Assembly: GCA_025936045.1 (NCBI GenBank)
Contig: JAICUB010000008.1
Span: 117,389-181,388, forward strand
Source of the DNA: Polyangiaceae bacterium
GTDB taxonomy: Bacteria > Myxococcota_A > Polyangia > Polyangiales > Polyangiaceae
Reading direction: 5' to 3'
Length of the DNA: 64,000 bases
The position numbers were made by a program, and so were the translations under genes. Under the pieces are notes generated by a model. That model did no database searches, was not told where the DNA came from, and worked only from the letters and a program-made list of their open reading frames with translations. Position 1 is the first letter of the stretch. Every line of letters starts with the position of its first letter. Shown piece by piece: positions 60,205 to 64,000 of the stretch.

Positions 60205-62204
60205 CGGCCCCGGCCGAGTCGCTTTCGCTCCGCGAGCTCGGCCCGCGGGCGAAGGCGGAGCTCCACGTGCTCGACCACGTCGCCGAGCTCTTGGAGACGC
60301 GACCCCTCCACGCCGGCGACGTCGTCCTGCGGCCGCATCCGCTCGTGCTGCTCGTCCGCCGCCAGGAATTCAGCGTGCTCGTCGCGCCTGCCGCGGTGTG
60401 GGACGGAGCGCGCGACCTCGTCGCGCCGTGGCTCGAGAAGCTCGCGTCGATGGAGGCGCGCCTGATCCTGCTCGGCCGCCCGCGCGACCCGGACCTCGAG
60501 CGCGCGCTGAACCTCGGCGTGTGCGCGCTGCTCGGTAAGGAGCCGGGTCTCGACGAGCTCACGGTGGCGCTCCACCAAGCCTTCGAGCTGATGGATTTGA
60601 AGGCGCGCAGCGAGAGCCGCGGCAAGTGGCTGAACCGGTACCGCTACGAGCTCGGCGAGCTCATCGAGATCGCGCGCGCCCTGACGACCGAGCGTGAAAT
60701 CGACCGCCTCCTCGGCTTGATCCTGGAAAAGGCGCGCTTCGTCACGGCCGCAGACGCGGGCAGCATGTACGTGGTCGAGGGTACCGACCCCGTCACGGCG
60801 CGCCGCGCCCTGCGCTTCAAGTTGAGTCAGAACGACTCCGTGTCGTTCGATTCGCGTGAGTTCACGATGCCGATCAGCGCCCGCAGCATCGCGGGTTATG
60901 TCGCGCTCGAGCTCCAGACGCTGCGCATCGAGGACGTGTACGAGATGCCGCCGGGGTCGCCGTTCGGCTTCGATCGCTCGTTCGACGAGAAGGTCGGCTA
61001 CCGCACCCGCAGCATGTTGGTGACGCCGCTCACGTCGAGCAAGGGTGAGGTCATCGGCGTGCTCCAGCTCATCAACAAGAAGCGCGAGCCGAAGCACAAG
61101 CTCCTCACGCCGGGCGACTTCGAGCACAATGTCGTGCCCTTCGACGAACGCAGCGAGGAGCTCGTGAAGACGCTCGCAGCGCAGGCCGGCATCGCGCTCG
61201 AAAACGCGATTCTGTACGACGAGATTCGCAAAATCTTCGAAGGCTTCGTGCGAGCGTCGGTGGACGCGATCGAGGCGCGCGATCCGACGACGAGCGGCCA
61301 CTCGCGCCGCGTGGCCGAGCTCACGGTCGGGCTCGCCCAGGCGGTGGAGCGGGCGGACAGCGGACCCTATCGCGCCGTCGTGTGGCGGCGCGAGGACATG
61401 CGCGAGCTCGAGTACGCGTCGCTCTTGCACGACTTCGGCAAGATCGGCGTGCGCGAGCACGTGCTCGTGAAGGCGAAGAAGCTCTACCCGCACGACCTCG
61501 AGCTCATTCGTCAGCGCTTCGATTTCGTCGTTCGCACCTGCGAGGTGGACGTGCTCGGCCGCAAGCTTCACGCCGCGACGCGCGGCGCGACGGAGAGCGA
61601 GCTCGAGGCGTTCGACCACGAGCTCGCCGAGCGGCGTCAGGAGCTCGAGCAGGCGTGGCACGTCGTCGAGGGCGCGAACGAGCCGACCGTGCTCGCCGCC
61701 GGCGATTTCCAGCGGATCGAGGAGCTCGGGCGTCGATCCTACGCGCGGCTGAACGGCACGCTCGAAACACTGCTCAAGGCTCACGAAGTCAAATCCCTCA
61801 GCGTGATGCGCGGCTCGCTCACGAACGAGGAGTTCGACGAGATCCGCAGCCACGTTTCGCACACGTACCGCTTCCTCTCGCAGATCCCCTGGGGCAAAAC
61901 CTTCTCCGGCGTCGCGAAGATCGCGGGCGCACACCACGAACGCTTGAACGGCACCGGCTATCCCAATCGATTGCGCGCCGAGGAGATCCCGCTTCAGTCG
62001 AAGCTGATGACGATCAGCGACATCTTCGACGCGCTCACGGCGAGTGATCGGCCGTACAAGCGCGCGGTCCCGGTCGAGAAGGCGCTCCACATCCTCTCGC
62101 TCGAAGTCAAAGACGGCCACATCGACGCCGACCTCGTCCGCATCTTCAACGAAGCGCGCGTGTGGGAGCCCATCATGTCCGCCAATCCGCTCAGTCAGCG
62201 CTGA
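60201..62204 (+). CDS. GAF domain - HD-GYP phosphohydrolase-type protein
   Basis: Start GTG overlaps the phoH stop. An N-terminal region of about 140 residues has no known motif. It is followed by a GAF domain ([39 protein letters not shown] to about 345). An HD-GYP domain then has [36 protein letters not shown] and [14 protein letters not shown]. Between HD and HHE lie about 155 residues rather than roughly 60, with a coiled-coil-like insert ([22 protein letters not shown]). HD-GYP enzymes cleave c-di-GMP. All three core motifs are present, so activity is plausible. Confidence 0.88.
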   Translation: MTAPAESLSLRELGPRAKAELHVLDHVAELLETRPLHAGDVVLRPHPLVLLVRRQEFSVLVAPAAVWDGARDLVAPWLEKLASMEARLILLGRPRDPDLERALNLGVCALLGKEPGLDELTVALHQAFELMDLKARSESRGKWLNRYRYELGELIEIARALTTEREIDRLLGLILEKARFVTAADAGSMYVVEGTDPVTARRALRFKLSQNDSVSFDSREFTMPISARSIAGYVALELQTLRIEDVYEMPPGSPFGFDRSFDEKVGYRTRSMLVTPLTSSKGEVIGVLQLINKKREPKHKLLTPGDFEHNVVPFDERSEELVKTLAAQAGIALENAILYDEIRKIFEGFVRASVDAIEARDPTTSGHSRRVAELTVGLAQAVERADSGPYRAVVWRREDMRELEYASLLHDFGKIGVREHVLVKAKKLYPHDLELIRQRFDFVVRTCEVDVLGRKLHAATRGATESELEAFDHELAERRQELEQAWHVVEGANEPTVLAAGDFQRIEELGRRSYARLNGTLETLLKAHEVKSLSVMRGSLTNEEFDEIRSHVSHTYRFLSQIPWGKTFSGVAKIAGAHHERLNGTGYPNRLRAEEIPLQSKLMTISDIFDALTASDRPYKRAVPVEKALHILSLEVKDGHIDADLVRIFNEARVWEPIMSANPLSQR

Positions 62205-62235
62205 CCGGTTTGCCGCTGACGGCGCGGACGCCGCC

Positions 62236-64000
62236 TCAGGGCGCGGGGCGCTCCGTCGAAAGGTCGACGAGCAGGTTCGGAAGTAGGGTCTCGAGCCCTT
62301 GCGCGAAGCCCTCCAGATTGGGACGCACGCCGGGCTTGTAGCCGCGCGAGATGAAGGGGCGCACGAGCTCGGCGTTCCTGCTCAGCACGTGGACCGGCAC
62401 GCCGAATTCCCAGGTGTCGCCGTTCACCTCCGCGACCGGCTGGTGATCCCCGAGGATGATGACGAGCGAGCCGTCCTTGATGAATTGGCCGATGTACTGC
62501 CGCAGGATCTCGAAGTCGTAGATGATCGACTTGCCGTAGGCTTCCGTCGCGTTCTCGAAGTGCGGCCACTCGATCGGGAAGCGCTCCATCGGCACGTCGT
62601 TGAAAAGCGCGCCGTCACCGAGGCGGCCCCAGTCCGCCACCGGGGTCGGCAGCTTGGACCACGGCGCGTGGCTCGAAACGAGGACGTATTGAATGAAGAG
62701 CGGCTGCTTGGCGCGCTCGATCTCGCTGCGGCGCATGAAATCGAGGACGTACTGGTCGGGCATCGTGGCCCAGGCGTAGCTCGGGCCGCGGTAATGGAAG
62801 TCGCGGTTCAGGTAGTTCGCGTCGAACCCGTAGAAGCCGCCGTCAGACAAAGCGCGAGTCGTGTTCGGCTCCGCGAGCACCGTGCGATAGCCGGCACGGC
62901 GGAAGTAGCCGGCGATGGAATGCGGCTTTTTTGCCGCGACGATTTCGTAGTCGAGCTGCGTGCGTACGGGGATCCCCGTATCGAGCGTCGCGTGCGCGAG
63001 CCACGACTGGCCGCCGTAGGTGGTCGAGTTCAGGATCCCGGTCGCCATCGTGAAGCCACGCTCCCCGAGGTCCTTCTCGAAGGCATCGTAGGACGCCTTC
63101 GACGCCGCGACGTGCGGTGGCCACTCGAACATCGTCCGCCCGTACGACTCGACGAGGATCAGATAGACGTTCGTGCCGCGGAGTTTGGCGAGATCGGTCG
63201 GCAACCCGTCGAGCATCGTCTCGGTTTGCGCGATGAGCCTCGCGTACTCGGTCTGTTGGCCGCGCACGTTCCAGAAGAACGCGACCTCTTCCTCGAAGCG
63301 GGGCATCGCGCTCGCGGCAAAGCCACCGGAGTAGTAGGCGTCGAACTTCGGGTTATGACCTGCCGCCGATACGGAGAGGTACGTCAAACCGAGCAGGGCC
63401 GCTCCAACCGTGACTTGTCGACCCTCGCGTAGGTAGCGCTCTACTACTTCGAGCGCGCGGTAGAGGACGAACGCCGTCGCGGCGAGGGCCGCGACACCGA
63501 GCACCGCACCCAGCACCACTTGCCATGCCGGCCAGGTCGAGTTGAGAAAGCGGATGCCGTCGGCGACTTGGCCGAAGTTACTGTAGACGTTGAAGCGCTG
63601 CGCGAAATAGCGCCCCATGAAGCCGTCCCCGAAGCGGAGCAGCCGCACGAGGAACATCCACGCGACGACGAGTCCCTTCATCCAGCGCGGGACGGCTCCG
63701 TTGAGGAGCCCCATGATCGCGAGATTCAGCAGGATGATCGCGATGTCCGTCGACGGCAGGAGGTACCAAAAAGCCGCCTCGTCGAGCGGATAGCGCACGT
63801 TCACCATCGCATCGAGCAGCGCGATCGCGCCGACGAAGCGCAGCGTCGGAGACACGAGGTGTCCCCACGGCTTTGCGGTGGGCCGGTCGCGCGGGTCGTC
63901 TAACTCGTCGTCGTCACGCACGTCGTCGTCGTCACGCACGTCGTCGTCGTCACGCACGTCGTCGTCGTCACGCACGTCGTCGTCGTCACGCACGTCGTCG
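62236..64000 (-). CDS. sulfatase/phosphoglycerol-transferase-fold membrane protein, 5' end off window
   Basis: About five N-terminal transmembrane segments (for example IAIILLNLAIMGLLNGAVP and VVLGAVLGVAALAATAFVLYRAL) are followed by an extracytoplasmic alkaline-phosphatase-superfamily domain: VYLILVESYG, TTYGGQSWLAHATLDTG with the candidate Ser/Thr nucleophile, YVLVSSHAPW and SLVIILGDHQP. This is the LtaS/MdoB-like layout, suggesting transfer of a phosphoglycerol-type group to an envelope glycan. The protein begins with RDDDDV repeats that run to the window edge, so the start codon is not visible. The C terminus (LLVDLSTERPAP) is complete. Confidence 0.85.
   Translation of the reverse strand, partial: DDVRDDDDVRDDDDVRDDDDVRDDDDVRDDDELDDPRDRPTAKPWGHLVSPTLRFVGAIALLDAMVNVRYPLDEAAFWYLLPSTDIAIILLNLAIMGLLNGAVPRWMKGLVVAWMFLVRLLRFGDGFMGRYFAQRFNVYSNFGQVADGIRFLNSTWPAWQVVLGAVLGVAALAATAFVLYRALEVVERYLREGRQVTVGAALLGLTYLSVSAAGHNPKFDAYYSGGFAASAMPRFEEEVAFFWNVRGQQTEYARLIAQTETMLDGLPTDLAKLRGTNVYLILVESYGRTMFEWPPHVAASKASYDAFEKDLGERGFTMATGILNSTTYGGQSWLAHATLDTGIPVRTQLDYEIVAAKKPHSIAGYFRRAGYRTVLAEPNTTRALSDGGFYGFDANYLNRDFHYRGPSYAWATMPDQYVLDFMRRSEIERAKQPLFIQYVLVSSHAPWSKLPTPVADWGRLGDGALFNDVPMERFPIEWPHFENATEAYGKSIIYDFEILRQYIGQFIKDGSLVIILGDHQPVAEVNGDTWEFGVPVHVLSRNAELVRPFISRGYKPGVRPNLEGFAQGLETLLPNLLVDLSTERPAP
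63905..64000 (-). repeat. 18-bp coding repeat array (RDDDDV), continuing past the window
   Basis: About five copies of CGTCGTCGTCGTCACGCA (plus strand) encode RDDDDV units at the N-terminal side of the sulfatase-fold protein. The array is identical from unit to unit and is cut by the window end, so full copy number is unknown. Similar (Asp)4 units occur in the response regulator at 45.5 kb. Confidence 0.9.

Overview
This window is chromosomal DNA of a high-GC, densely coded bacterium, most likely a myxobacterium (Polyangia-type). That placement is an inference. It rests on the strong G/C third-position bias, a Ser/Thr kinase with eukaryote-like motifs, many lipoproteins with Gly/Ser- or Pro/Ala-rich linkers, two PilZ proteins, a sigma-54-type activator carrying GAHSTA, and several conserved small proteins that I associate with this group. 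About 57 genes are supported. I see no rRNA, tRNA, CRISPR array or intact insertion sequence. Most long ORFs in the track are antisense or off-frame shadows produced by the high GC.

Layout. 0-9 kb: ribH, then an aromatic amino acid catabolic cluster (hmgA, hppD, a transmembrane Ser/Thr kinase, a frameshifted maiA, fah) divergent from phhA. Together these would take phenylalanine/tyrosine to fumarate and acetoacetate. 9-15 kb: a 152-bp MITE-like element at the dinB stop codon, dinB, an epimerase/reductase with a membrane protein, a gluzincin-type peptidase, an SDR and a decayed pstS. 15-25 kb: a Gly-rich lipoprotein, aroC, an acyl-CoA dehydrogenase, a PhyH-type dioxygenase, a YceI-like lipoprotein, a 980-residue multi-beta-sandwich/PDZ protein, a VWA lipoprotein and chorismate mutase. 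25-36 kb: mfd, a TPR-like membrane protein, PilZ and SCP2-type proteins, and a complete Tol-Pal set in the order pal-tolQ-tolR-tolA-tolB followed by an AIR-synthase-related gene. 36-48 kb: a Cys-ladder protein, an XRE regulator, an M16 peptidase with a PpiD-like chaperone, PilZ plus a DinG/XPD-like helicase, a response regulator with a histone-H1-like tail, and an MFS transporter. 48-59 kb: a four-gene surface operon (three beta-propeller lipoproteins and one outer-membrane barrel) with a near-consensus sigma-54 promoter in front, next to a double-HTH LuxR-type regulator, a GAF/AAA+/Fis activator and a PBP-type transpeptidase. 59-64 kb: phoH, a GAF/HD-GYP protein and a sulfatase-fold membrane protein that runs off the window through a coding 18-bp repeat.

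The best candidates for undescribed biology are the promoter-regulator-surface-lipoprotein locus at 48.6-57.7 kb, the receiver/acidic/H1-like fusion at 44.8-46.1 kb and the Cys-ladder protein at 36.0-36.5 kb. Three loci show recent decay or insertion: maiA (loss of two bases in a GC run), pstS (internal deletion) and the MITE at dinB. All functional names come from reading motifs by eye. No database search was possible.
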